DNA of 64,000 nt from positions 1 to 64,000 of the forward strand of contig CALVAP010000015.1 of NCBI GenBank assembly GCA_944325625.1. Reading direction: 5' to 3'. Below are positions 1-8,689 of the stretch, in pieces. Under the pieces are notes generated by a model. The model was not told the origin of the DNA. It did not search any database and saw only the letters and a list, made by a program, of their open reading frames with translations. The DNA is from Candidatus Gastranaerophilales bacterium (GTDB lineage Bacteria; Cyanobacteriota; Vampirovibrionia; Gastranaerophilales; Gastranaerophilaceae). Position numbers and translations under genes: made by a program. Numbering within the stretch: the first letter of the stretch is position 1; every line of letters starts with the position of its first letter.

Positions 1-541
1 CAAGATTTAATTTATGTGTTCTTTTAGCATTTTGTTTTATTTTATCAAGATTCTCATATTGTTTAAGTTCATTTGCTAAATTAGATTTTGTATAAATTGT
101 TGCAAGCCCTGCTTTTAAGACCTCTTGTTCATAGTTCTTACACTTGCCATGCCTGTTACAATCATAATATATAGACATCAAGTGCCTATTATTCTTATCG
201 AACTTTTCTTTTGCTGTATATTCTACTTTTACAGATTTATTTAGTAATTCTTTCTTGGCAAATTCTTTACCATAATACCCAAGCCCTAAAGCTTCATCTT
301 GAGTTAGGTTATAGAGTTTCATCTGCCAGTTAAGACCATCATTGATTTTTGTTTCAAAAGTATCGATTCCATTGATACGAACTTTTTCGTCCTGTTCAGC
401 AATTTTGTTGTCATTGAAATCAACGTATACTGTATCACCGTCAATTACTTTTATTACTTTATGAAAAATGGTTTCTGCAGATGCGAGGTTAGGTATTAAT
501 ACAAATGTAAAAAATATTGGTATTATTAAAAACTTTTTCAT
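1..541 (-). CDS. Secreted thermonuclease-like (SNase domain) protein, 3' end outside window
   Basis: Reading the minus strand from the ATG at 539-541 gives 180 codons without a stop, running off the left edge. Residues 1-22 are a Sec signal peptide (lysines, hydrophobic core, ASA cleavage site). The rest matches the staphylococcal nuclease fold: IDGDT at 33-37 supplies metal-binding aspartates, VRINGID at 54-60 and E63 correspond to the catalytic Arg and Glu, and DKNNRHL at 115-121 supplies the second catalytic Arg (R119). It is therefore probably an active Ca2+-dependent exported nuclease acting on DNA or RNA. It is transcribed away from the polysaccharide genes. The C-terminus cannot be judged. 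Confidence 0.85.
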   Translation of the reverse strand, partial: MKKFLIIPIFFTFVLIPNLASAETIFHKVIKVIDGDTVYVDFNDNKIAEQDEKVRINGIDTFETKINDGLNWQMKLYNLTQDEALGLGYYGKEFAKKELLNKSVKVEYTAKEKFDKNNRHLMSIYYDCNRHGKCKNYEQEVLKAGLATIYTKSNLANELKQYENLDKIKQNAKRTHKLNL

Positions 542-815
542 TATCTATAATTATACATAAAAATGGACTATATGTATTTTAAGGGATATTAAGAAAATTG
601 TAACATTTTTACATGTAAAATTAATAATAATTATTCCCTCTAAAGTCTTTGCAGTAAGCAATTTTCTTCTTTGAGGTTGTATATAATTGTTAAAAAATAC
701 AACATAAGGGGTGGCTAATATATTTTTTTTTTTATTTGTGTTATCATTCCCCTAGTGACAAGCTCAAGTAAAGCTTGAAAATAGTGATTTATTTAATTTT
801 TTGAAGTACAATAAG
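542..815. other. Divergent intergenic region before the polysaccharide operon
   Basis: No gene is seen. It separates the leftward nuclease from the rightward operon and must hold both promoters, but I cannot place a convincing -35/-10 pair. Visible elements are an inverted repeat GTTGTAT/ATACAAC around 676-704, an uninterrupted T11 tract at 723-733, and AGGGG/CCCCT arms on either side of that tract. Confidence 0.5.
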
Positions 816-1883
816 ATGTTAAAAGGCAAAAGAATAGGGATACCGAGGGCAATTTCATATTATAATAATTATCCGTTTTACTACGGATTTTTTAGTGGAC
901 TTGGATTTGAGGTAGTTGTCTCAGACAAGACGACGAGTGGACTTATCAACAAGGGCAGTGCGTGCGTTGTTTCTGATACTTGTTTGCCGATAAAGGTTTA
1001 TGTCGGGCATGTTATAAATTTGTTGGAAAAGGGCTGCGATACTATTTTTGTCCCTTCTTTACAATCTACTGGGCATAAAATTAATAATTGTAGCAAAGTT
1101 AGGGGGCTGCCTGAAATTATCAGAAATGTTGTTAACCGTTCTTTTAATATGATAGAGCCGACTTTAGATAAAACTGAAGGGCTTGGTTTAAAGTCGTTCT
1201 GTACTGATGCAGCAAATCAGTTAGGAATTTATGATGAGGACTTGATTTCTTCAGCGATGAAGAAAGGTTGGCAAACATATAATAATTTCTTGCAAATGGC
1301 GAAATCAGGAATTCCGCATCAAGAAGCGATAAAAAATGCGGTAAGTGGAAGGTTTAGCCTGAAAAATATGGATGTTGTTAAGCCCTTATCGGTTGTAATA
1401 ATGGGACATGGTTACAATCTTTTTGATGAAAGAATTTCTATGAATATTCTCAAGAAGCTAGAAAAAATGGGGGTAAAAGTTTATACAGGTTTGAATGTTT
1501 CAAAAGAAGATGCAATTAGTGCAATTCATAACATAGGAGAGATTCAATACTGGGCAAACGAATTGGATTTAACAGGAGCTGCTGCTTATTATATGCAAAA
1601 TCGCAGAGTAGACGGGATTATAGCTCTAACGGCATTTGGTTGTGGACCTGATTCTTTGATGGTTGATGAAATCCAATATCATGCAAGAAACAAGAATATT
1701 CCAATGGTTGTATTAACTATTGATGAACATACAGGAGAGGCTGGCTTTGTAACACGACTTGAGGCTTTTATTGATATGTTAAGTCGTAGAAAGAAAAAAT
1801 TGATGAGCAAGACGGCACATCTAAAGCTTCTGCCGGAAAAAACGTCAGAAAAGAAAGAAACAAAGGTTTTGACAAGAGCATAG
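816..1883 (+). CDS. CoA-dehydratase-activase-associated protein (DUF2229/HGD-D-like), no ATPase domain
   Basis: The N-terminus (GKRIGIPRAISYYNNYPF) and the CLPIKVYVGH segment match the DUF2229 module of 2-hydroxyacyl-CoA dehydratase activases. The C-terminal part, with FGCGPDS and then TIDEHTGEAGFVTRLEAF, matches the HGD-D-like end of those large proteins. The ASKHA-type ATPase domain that normally precedes these modules is absent. Cysteines in CLPIK, NNCSK and GCGPD could hold an Fe-S cluster. A TTG at 801 is an alternative start, but the ATG at 816 begins exactly at the conserved region. It is first in the run and has a paralogue at 2940. Substrate unknown. Confidence 0.7.
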   Translation: MLKGKRIGIPRAISYYNNYPFYYGFFSGLGFEVVVSDKTTSGLINKGSACVVSDTCLPIKVYVGHVINLLEKGCDTIFVPSLQSTGHKINNCSKVRGLPEIIRNVVNRSFNMIEPTLDKTEGLGLKSFCTDAANQLGIYDEDLISSAMKKGWQTYNNFLQMAKSGIPHQEAIKNAVSGRFSLKNMDVVKPLSVVIMGHGYNLFDERISMNILKKLEKMGVKVYTGLNVSKEDAISAIHNIGEIQYWANELDLTGAAAYYMQNRRVDGIIALTAFGCGPDSLMVDEIQYHARNKNIPMVVLTIDEHTGEAGFVTRLEAFIDMLSRRKKKLMSKTAHLKLLPEKTSEKKETKVLTRA

Positions 1884-1887
1884 CGTA

Positions 1888-2931
1888 ATGACTAATTTTG
1901 CCACTAAAAAGTTATATAAATACTTAGGAGGTATACACATCCATTCTAAATACTCGGATGGAACAGGTGATATCGATGCTATTACCAAGGCAGCTAAAAA
2001 GGCGGGTTTGGCTTGGATTATAGTCACGGATCATAATAATATTGATGTTCCGGAGGGTATTATAAATGGGGTATATGTGATTAAGGGTGTAGAGATATCG
2101 CCACCAAGTAGCAATCATTATTTAGCTTTAGGAGTTAATAATATTATTGATTATGAGCAGGAACCGCAGAGGTTTGTAGAAGAAGTAAGGGAACAAGGCG
2201 GTATCGGTTTTGTGGCTCATCCGGATGAATCTGACAAACGTAAAAATAAATATTCGCCAATAAAATGGTTAGATAAAAAAATAATTCCCGATGGAATTGA
2301 AATATGGAATTGGTTTTCGGTATGGGCGGATAATTATACGGATAAAAATATTTTTGCGCAGATATATTCATTCTTATTTAAAGACAGGTTGATTACCAAA
2401 CCTTATACAGAAACGTTGTCTTGGTGGGATGATTTAAACAATACATCTGATGAAGTTGTTCCGGCAATAGGTGGTATTGATGTTCATGCGTTAAAAATTG
2501 CTAAGCATATTTTTCCTGTAAAAGTTTTTCCTTACAAATCTATGTTCAAAACGATAACAAATATAATTACGTTAAAGGAAAAATTGTCTGATGATTTCAA
2601 GACCGCAAAATCTCAGATACTTGAAGCAATAAGACTTGGAAATAATTTGATAGTAAACAGGAAAATTACAAAAGCTCTTCCAGAGGTTACGATTTCTAAT
2701 TCGAAAGAAACAGTTTGTGAGGGAGAAACGATAGAGCTGGATGATTTTACATATATTCGCATCAAGCTAGGCAAAAAATTTGAAGTACGTTTGCTATGTA
2801 ACGGTGAAGTTATATGGGAAAATAAAGCAAAAGAGGTTGAAATACCTCTTCTGCAAAGGGGAAAATTCAGAATAGAAGCAAGGTTGAATAAGCTGGGATA
2901 CGCCTATTCAAACCCGATAATAGTTAGGTAA
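1888..2931 (+). CDS. PHP-domain phosphoesterase-like protein
   Basis: The N-terminal 200 residues are a PHP metal-dependent hydrolase domain: GIHIHSKYSDG at 15-25 is the first metal motif, TDHNN at 47-51 the second, followed by GVEIS, FVAHPDE and GGIDVHA. Standalone PHP proteins hydrolyse phosphoesters such as nucleotides or histidinol phosphate. The C-terminal 90 residues look like a small beta-rich domain (surface charged, 'VTISNSKETVCEGE' style) rather than enzyme. It starts four bases after the preceding stop and sits between the two activase-like paralogues, so it is probably co-transcribed with them. Exact substrate cannot be read from sequence. Confidence 0.8.
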   Translation: MTNFATKKLYKYLGGIHIHSKYSDGTGDIDAITKAAKKAGLAWIIVTDHNNIDVPEGIINGVYVIKGVEISPPSSNHYLALGVNNIIDYEQEPQRFVEEVREQGGIGFVAHPDESDKRKNKYSPIKWLDKKIIPDGIEIWNWFSVWADNYTDKNIFAQIYSFLFKDRLITKPYTETLSWWDDLNNTSDEVVPAIGGIDVHALKIAKHIFPVKVFPYKSMFKTITNIITLKEKLSDDFKTAKSQILEAIRLGNNLIVNRKITKALPEVTISNSKETVCEGETIELDDFTYIRIKLGKKFEVRLLCNGEVIWENKAKEVEIPLLQRGKFRIEARLNKLGYAYSNPIIVR

Positions 2932-2939
2932 ATAAACAG

Positions 2940-4133
2940 ATGCAGGCTAATATAGAGAAAGAATTACAAACGAATAAATTTTCTCAAATGGATGATACTA
3001 TCAAGGCAAAGGATAGAATCATAGCTTGGCCGCGTATGGGAAGAATTGATATTCCGTTAAAAGCTTTGTTGTTGACATTGGGGGCTAAGGTTGTTATACC
3101 ACCTGCCAACAGTAATGAGGTTTTAGAACTTGGAGTAAAGAACAGTATTGAGGGCATTTGTCTACCATATAAATTAAATCTTGCAAACTATATAATGGCG
3201 CTGGAAAACGGAGCAAATACGTTAATGATGTTTCAAGCTCCGGGGTCTTGTAGGTTGGGTAACTATACCAAAATGGCGCAAAAAACGCTCAAAAAAATGG
3301 GTTACGAGTTTGATATGGTAATTTTTGATATGTATAAGAGCAAAATGAAGCAGACGCTACAAGCTTTTTGGCATGTTACGAGATGTATTAATCCGTTTAA
3401 ATATTACAAAGCATTTAGTTTAGGATTTAATAAATTTTTTGCGATAGATGAAGCAGAAAAGCAGATGTTTTACTATCGTCCGCGAGAGCTTAGAAAAGGT
3501 GAAGCGGAAAGGTATTACAATAAGTGGTTAAAGATTATAGATGGGACAAATACAATAATTGGGGCAAAATCCTTAGTAAAAAAAATTCGAAAAGATTTTA
3601 AAAACATTGAAATAGATAGAAAAAAAGATATTCCTGTAGTATACTTATTGGGAGAATTTTTTGTCTTATTGGACCCATATACCAATCAAAATATAGAAAA
3701 AGTCCTCGGAGAAATGGGGATAGAAGTTCAAAGACAGATTATGTTCAGCGGTTGGTTAGAACATGTATTAAAGCCATCATTTTTTTACAAGAAGGAATCG
3801 CATAGAGAAAGATGCGTAAGATATGCCAAAGAATACATGAAAAGAGCAATCGGTGGGGAATGTATAGAAACAATAGGAGATACAGTATATGCGGCAAAAA
3901 ATGGGATTGATGGTGTAATTCATCTTATGCCGTTTTCTTGTATGCCGGAAATTGTTTCACAGAATATATTGTCAAAAGTTTCGAAGAATGAAGATATTCC
4001 AATTTTGTCATTAGTTTTGGACGAACAGACGGGAAAAACGGGGTATGTAACAAGAGTTGAAGCATTTGTTGACTTGGTAAAAAGGAAGAGAGTTAGAAAA
4101 GAGCACCCACAAGCAGAGAGGATAAAGTTATAA
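2940..4133 (+). CDS. Second CoA-dehydratase-activase-associated protein, no ATPase domain
   Basis: A paralogue of the gene at 816, better conserved at the C-terminus: MPFSCMPE is followed by LVLDEQTGKTGYVTRVEAF, the same D-E-x-T-G-x-x-G-[FY]-V-T-R-[LV]-E-A-F signature. Its N-terminal half has WPRMGRIDIPLKALL, GICLPYKLNLANYI and APGSCRLGNY, with cysteines where this family binds [4Fe-4S]. No nucleotide-binding motif is present. The stop codon overlaps the start of the following radical SAM gene (TAATG), implying translational coupling. Together with the first copy it may form a heteromeric Fe-S complex; this is inference. Confidence 0.7.
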   Translation: MQANIEKELQTNKFSQMDDTIKAKDRIIAWPRMGRIDIPLKALLLTLGAKVVIPPANSNEVLELGVKNSIEGICLPYKLNLANYIMALENGANTLMMFQAPGSCRLGNYTKMAQKTLKKMGYEFDMVIFDMYKSKMKQTLQAFWHVTRCINPFKYYKAFSLGFNKFFAIDEAEKQMFYYRPRELRKGEAERYYNKWLKIIDGTNTIIGAKSLVKKIRKDFKNIEIDRKKDIPVVYLLGEFFVLLDPYTNQNIEKVLGEMGIEVQRQIMFSGWLEHVLKPSFFYKKESHRERCVRYAKEYMKRAIGGECIETIGDTVYAAKNGIDGVIHLMPFSCMPEIVSQNILSKVSKNEDIPILSLVLDEQTGKTGYVTRVEAFVDLVKRKRVRKEHPQAERIKL

Positions 4134-5188
4134 TGAAGAACGAATCAAGAAACAGAATGACATTTGAAAGGCTAAAATATTACAGACACCTTGGTGGTGG
4201 CGCAATTGAATGTTTGATAAGCAGGTTTTCAAAGAACCCAAAACCGTTATGTTTCTCTCTGATGGTAACGAGTAAGTGTAATTGTAATTGTGATTTTTGT
4301 TTTTGGAAACATAAAAAAGAGAATGATGATATGTCTTGTGAAGAAATTACAAGACTTTTAACGGAAGCCGGAAAAATGGGCTATATGGATAGTATTCTAT
4401 GGGGTGGCGAGCCGCTTTTAAGACAAGACTTTACAGAAATTTGTAAGGCTTCTCATGATGCAGGACTTTATACTAAGATTGCAACGAATGGTTGGTTTTT
4501 GGAAACAAATCCGGGATTTGGGCAGTATACGGATTTGATGTTTGTATCATTAGATGCAATAGGAAAAGCGCACGATGATATTCGTCATATGCCGGGTATA
4601 TGTGATAAAGTAATGAGCGGGATTGAATATCACAAAATTCATTCGCCCAAAATGAGAATCTACGTTTGTTGCACCGTATCAACGCAAACTAATTTTGAGC
4701 AAATTAAAGAAGTAGCTCAATATTGCAAGGATGCTGATATTTTATTGTATTTTACGGTAAATAAAGCTGCATCAAGACCCGAAGAAGCTCAAAATGTTGT
4801 GGAAACAGAACTTGAAAATGAGCAGTTGTCAGAAATATTTGTTAAGATTAAGGAGCTTAAAAAACAAGGTTATCCGATAAGAAACTCGTATTATTTTATG
4901 GATTATATTATCAACAAAAAAACTTATTACGAATGTCATTGGCCAAGAATAGCTACGGTAATATATTCAAACGGGGAAATGCTAAGGTGCTATGACAGAA
5001 AACCATTCATTAGTGTTAAGGGCAGAGCGTTGAAGGAAGTTATTAAAGACCCATTGTTCATAGAAACGGTTAATAAATGTAAAGATTGCAAATTAGCATG
5101 TGTAGGAAATTATGCACTTGATGCATCGGGACTGTGGAAGATGGAATGGCCTGCAATTAAATCCCTAATGGAAATTGCTATAACTTAA
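4133..5188 (+). CDS. Radical SAM protein with C-terminal cysteine cluster
   Basis: C49, C53 and C56 form the CxxxCxxC [4Fe-4S] site of radical SAM enzymes (context SKCNCNCDFCFWKHK). GGEPLLRQDF follows as the SAM-binding GGEP motif. Near the end, C316, C319 and C323 (CKDCKLAC) resemble a shortened SPASM auxiliary-cluster region. The ATG overlaps the preceding stop codon and the next gene starts ten bases downstream after AAGGAGAAGG, so it sits firmly in the operon. A role in modifying a lipid, sugar or peptide of the surface polysaccharide pathway is possible; the substrate is unknown. Confidence 0.85.
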   Translation: MKNESRNRMTFERLKYYRHLGGGAIECLISRFSKNPKPLCFSLMVTSKCNCNCDFCFWKHKKENDDMSCEEITRLLTEAGKMGYMDSILWGGEPLLRQDFTEICKASHDAGLYTKIATNGWFLETNPGFGQYTDLMFVSLDAIGKAHDDIRHMPGICDKVMSGIEYHKIHSPKMRIYVCCTVSTQTNFEQIKEVAQYCKDADILLYFTVNKAASRPEEAQNVVETELENEQLSEIFVKIKELKKQGYPIRNSYYFMDYIINKKTYYECHWPRIATVIYSNGEMLRCYDRKPFISVKGRALKEVIKDPLFIETVNKCKDCKLACVGNYALDASGLWKMEWPAIKSLMEIAIT

Positions 5189-5198
5189 GGAGAAGGTA

Positions 5199-7751
5199 AT
5201 GAAGAAATATATAGTATCGTTTATATTGTTAGCGTTTGCGATGACAACGATGCCGACAGAGGCAAGACGGTTTGTTTCGCCGGCGGAGAAGGCAAAAATT
5301 GAGGCTGAAAAAACTCAAAATCAAGCAAGTAATATGCAGGTTGGTGCATTGCAGCCCATCTCGCAGCAAACAACACAAACATTAGGGGCATTTGATAATA
5401 CAGAGATTATTTATTCCGAAGATATTGTGAAGCCGCAAAGAGGTGCGGATGCCTTTGTAAATAAATATAGAGTAGGTGAAAGAGCCTATAACGATACAAT
5501 GATGAGTCCGATTGAGGAAATGTTCAACGGAAAAGATGTTGAAGTTACAGGTACAATATTGAAGCAAGTCGGTTATGATTTGTTTAAAATGACATCCTCT
5601 TCGGCCTCAACAGCAGGAAAATATGATAACAATTACAAATTAAGTATTGGAGAAAAAATTACTGCTTATTTGCAAGGGGACTCTGTTGATGTTATGGCAA
5701 TTTCAGGAGCGACATTGCTTAATCCCACAACAACAACGTCAGTTGATTCCAAGGGGAATGTTTTTATCCAAGGAATAGGAATGGTTCCTGCTGAGGGAAA
5801 AACAATTGGTGCGGTTGAGAATGCGCTTAATAAGCTGGCATCTTCTAAATACAAAAGTTTAAAGGTTCATCTAAATGTTGCGACAGGTCAAGAGTTTTCT
5901 GTTTTTGTTTTTGGGCAGGTAAATAGACCTGGGAAAGTGCTTGTCGGTAACAATTCAACGGTATTTGATGTTTTGAATATGGCAGGTGGTGTTAAAAAGA
6001 CAGGGACATTAAGAAATATCACATACACTACAAGTAATGCAAAGCCCAAAAGTGTGGACTTGTACAAGACAATTTTTTCAGGAGAAAATGACGGTATAAT
6101 AGTAAGACCAAATGATAAAATATTTGTTAACAAGATTGGTAATGTTGTGGCTATAAAAAATGGAGTAATTGAACCGGGGATTTATGAAATAAAAGATAAA
6201 GAAGATATTCAAAAGGTAGTAAAATATGCCGGAGGATTCTCGCCTACAACGCAAATTTCTGAGGTAACACTTATTGGCTTTAATAAGGAACAAAGTCAGA
6301 AAACTGCTCAAAATATTGAATGGAATAAAGCAAAAAATATAGTATTGAATAGTGGAGATTCTATCGAATTTAGAGAATTATATAATAATGTAGAAAATAT
6401 TGTAACGATACAAGGAAACATAAAGCATCCTGCTACGTATGCATATACTCAAGGGATGAGGTTATCAAATATATTAAAAAGCGAAGATGAACTTTTGGAA
6501 GAAACGTTTTTAAACCAAGCGGTAATAAGAAGAATATCAGGAAAAGATAACACGGTAGAAACGATTCCTGTTTTTTTGAAAGATTTCTTTGGAGGAGTTA
6601 GCGATCCCGTATTACAACCAAGGGATGTGATTACAATATACAAGAATACAAATTCTGAGTTTGTGGATATTTATGGATGTATAAATCAACCTAAGCATCT
6701 TGCATACATAGATGGATTAACTCTTGATGATGTAATGACAGATATTCGTTTTATGGAAACAAATGTAAAAGAAGAACACCCCGACGAACAGCAAGTTGCA
6801 TACAAAAAGAAAGCAAATGAGGATATAGTTCTAACAGCAGGAACAAGCAATGATAACAGACTTATTCCGGCTGAAAATGTTGCTGTAGAAATTACTAATG
6901 AAAACGGGAATACAACGTTATATTATATGTATGACATAATGATTAATTCGGATAGAATTAAGGAAATACCAATTCAACCGAATGATAAAATCTTTTTCCG
7001 AACACTTAGAGATAATGAATCAATTAAATATGTAAAGATATCGGGATTTGTAGAACGTCCAGGAGTTTATACAAGTATAGAAGGTAAAAAGCTTGTAGAT
7101 ATGATAGAAATGGCAGGCGGATTAACAAAAGATGCAGATTTAAGAGGCATTGTATATAAAAGGGCAAATTTACAAGGCAAGCAGCTAAGTATAGCTCGTA
7201 AGAATAATGATAGAGACATTAGATTGTTAGAGGGAAGAGTTGCAAGTGCCTACAAGGCAACAGAAGCAGATCAACAAAATAAAATAGAGATGATTTCTAT
7301 GCTTAAAAGCGAGGATAAGGAACTACAAAAACGTTATAATGGACAAATAGCATTGAATATAAAAAATAATGATTTGGAAAAGGTAAGGGATATAGACAAC
7401 ATAGAAGTTCAGGATGGCGATGATATATACATCCCCCGAATGAATAACCAAGTTAGTGTTATGGGTGAGGTCTATAACGAGCAATCTTTTGCTTATCGAA
7501 AAGGAAGTAATATTGCCACTTATATAAAAGAAGTTGGGGGGTATACTCCAAATGCAAATAAATTCAGGATTTATAAAGTTAGTGTAAACGGCAGAGCTGA
7601 AAAGGTTGGTAAATACAGCAGTGTTGAGCCTGGAGATGTAATAGTTGTACCACGAAAAATTGCAGGAAATGATTGGTTAACGCCGGTATGTGATACATTG
7701 AGGGGTATAGCATCACTTGTTACCAGTGCATTTGTTGTTACTAAGATATAG
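5199..7751 (+). CDS. Polysaccharide export protein with multiple SLBB repeats (Wza-like)
   Basis: An outer-membrane exporter candidate for capsule or exopolysaccharide. Residues 1-22 are a Sec signal peptide without a lipobox cysteine. A Poly_export domain lies at about 145-230 (YKLSIGEKITAYLQGDSVDV, then SVDSKGNVFIQGIG). SLBB-like beta-grasp repeats start near residues 230, 323, 400, 487, 612 and 752, each with the V-x-G-x-[IV]-x-x-P pattern or a degenerate form. The last 25 residues form an amphipathic helix, as in the C-terminal helix with which Wza spans the outer membrane. At 850 residues it is more than twice the length of Wza because of the repeats. RBS AAGGAGAAGG. Confidence 0.88.
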   Translation: MKKYIVSFILLAFAMTTMPTEARRFVSPAEKAKIEAEKTQNQASNMQVGALQPISQQTTQTLGAFDNTEIIYSEDIVKPQRGADAFVNKYRVGERAYNDTMMSPIEEMFNGKDVEVTGTILKQVGYDLFKMTSSSASTAGKYDNNYKLSIGEKITAYLQGDSVDVMAISGATLLNPTTTTSVDSKGNVFIQGIGMVPAEGKTIGAVENALNKLASSKYKSLKVHLNVATGQEFSVFVFGQVNRPGKVLVGNNSTVFDVLNMAGGVKKTGTLRNITYTTSNAKPKSVDLYKTIFSGENDGIIVRPNDKIFVNKIGNVVAIKNGVIEPGIYEIKDKEDIQKVVKYAGGFSPTTQISEVTLIGFNKEQSQKTAQNIEWNKAKNIVLNSGDSIEFRELYNNVENIVTIQGNIKHPATYAYTQGMRLSNILKSEDELLEETFLNQAVIRRISGKDNTVETIPVFLKDFFGGVSDPVLQPRDVITIYKNTNSEFVDIYGCINQPKHLAYIDGLTLDDVMTDIRFMETNVKEEHPDEQQVAYKKKANEDIVLTAGTSNDNRLIPAENVAVEITNENGNTTLYYMYDIMINSDRIKEIPIQPNDKIFFRTLRDNESIKYVKISGFVERPGVYTSIEGKKLVDMIEMAGGLTKDADLRGIVYKRANLQGKQLSIARKNNDRDIRLLEGRVASAYKATEADQQNKIEMISMLKSEDKELQKRYNGQIALNIKNNDLEKVRDIDNIEVQDGDDIYIPRMNNQVSVMGEVYNEQSFAYRKGSNIATYIKEVGGYTPNANKFRIYKVSVNGRAEKVGKYSSVEPGDVIVVPRKIAGNDWLTPVCDTLRGIASLVTSAFVVTKI

Positions 7752-7762
7752 GAATTGAATGT

Positions 7763-8689
7763 ATGAAGGTACTTATAACCGGCGGATTTGGTTTCATAGG
7801 GTCACATGTTACAGATATTATGTTAAAGAATAATATTGAGGTTGTCATTATAGATAACTTGTCTAGCGGAACACTGTCAAATATTCCTAAATTTGATATG
7901 ACTAAATTTTATCAGCTGGATATTGCCCAAGATGATATTGAGTGTGTATTTGCCAAGGAAAAACCTGATTATTGTATTCATCTTGCAGCGCAAACAAGTG
8001 TAGCATATTCAATTTTACATACCAAGGAAGATGCGATAATGAACATTATTAGTTCAATAAAAGTATTGGATTTGTGTAAAAAATATAATATTAAAAAGTT
8101 TATCACGGCGTCATCGGCAGCGGTTTATGGAGTTCCTCAGTATTTGCCCATTGATGAAGAGCATCCGACCAAGCCTATTTCTAATTATGGTTTATCAAAA
8201 CTTACTATGGAAAAATATATTGAATTATCCGGCGTTCCGTACATAATATTCAGATTTGCAAATGTTTATGGGCCTCGTCAGGTTAGCTCGAAGGAAAGCG
8301 GGGTTGTGGCTATATTTAATGACGAGATGATTAAGAATGGAGAGATTAACATATATGGAGATGGAAACCAAATTAGAGATTTTGTTTATGTTGAAGATAT
8401 AGCAAATATATGTTATGAGGCGATAAAAGATAATGTCGTTAATGAAATAATAAATGTTTCCTGTAATAGAGGTGTTAGCGTAAATGACTTGTATATTCAA
8501 ATGGCACAAATTTATAATTATTACCGCACTCCGATACATATGTCAGAGCGCTCTGGTGATATAAGAGATAGTGTATTGTCTAATAAAAAGGCTTGTGAAT
8601 TATTCAAAAATTTTACTAATGTGTCATTAGAACAGGGATTATTAAACCTCAAAAAAGCCAATTGCGAAGGAGAAATTAGTCCATGTTAA
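7763..8689 (+). CDS. NAD-dependent nucleotide-sugar epimerase/dehydratase
   Basis: Extended short-chain dehydrogenase. GGFGFIGSH at 7-15 is the NAD-binding GxxGxxG loop, D36-N37 follow at the end of beta-2, SSAAVYG carries the catalytic serine and YGLSKLTME the Y-x3-K pair. Length (308 residues) and the N-V-Y-G-P-R-Q motif fit UDP-glucose 4-epimerase-like enzymes. It would supply a sugar nucleotide to the glycosyltransferases downstream. The last seven bases overlap the sugar transferase gene. Confidence 0.9.
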   Translation: MKVLITGGFGFIGSHVTDIMLKNNIEVVIIDNLSSGTLSNIPKFDMTKFYQLDIAQDDIECVFAKEKPDYCIHLAAQTSVAYSILHTKEDAIMNIISSIKVLDLCKKYNIKKFITASSAAVYGVPQYLPIDEEHPTKPISNYGLSKLTMEKYIELSGVPYIIFRFANVYGPRQVSSKESGVVAIFNDEMIKNGEINIYGDGNQIRDFVYVEDIANICYEAIKDNVVNEIINVSCNRGVSVNDLYIQMAQIYNYYRTPIHMSERSGDIRDSVLSNKKACELFKNFTNVSLEQGLLNLKKANCEGEISPC

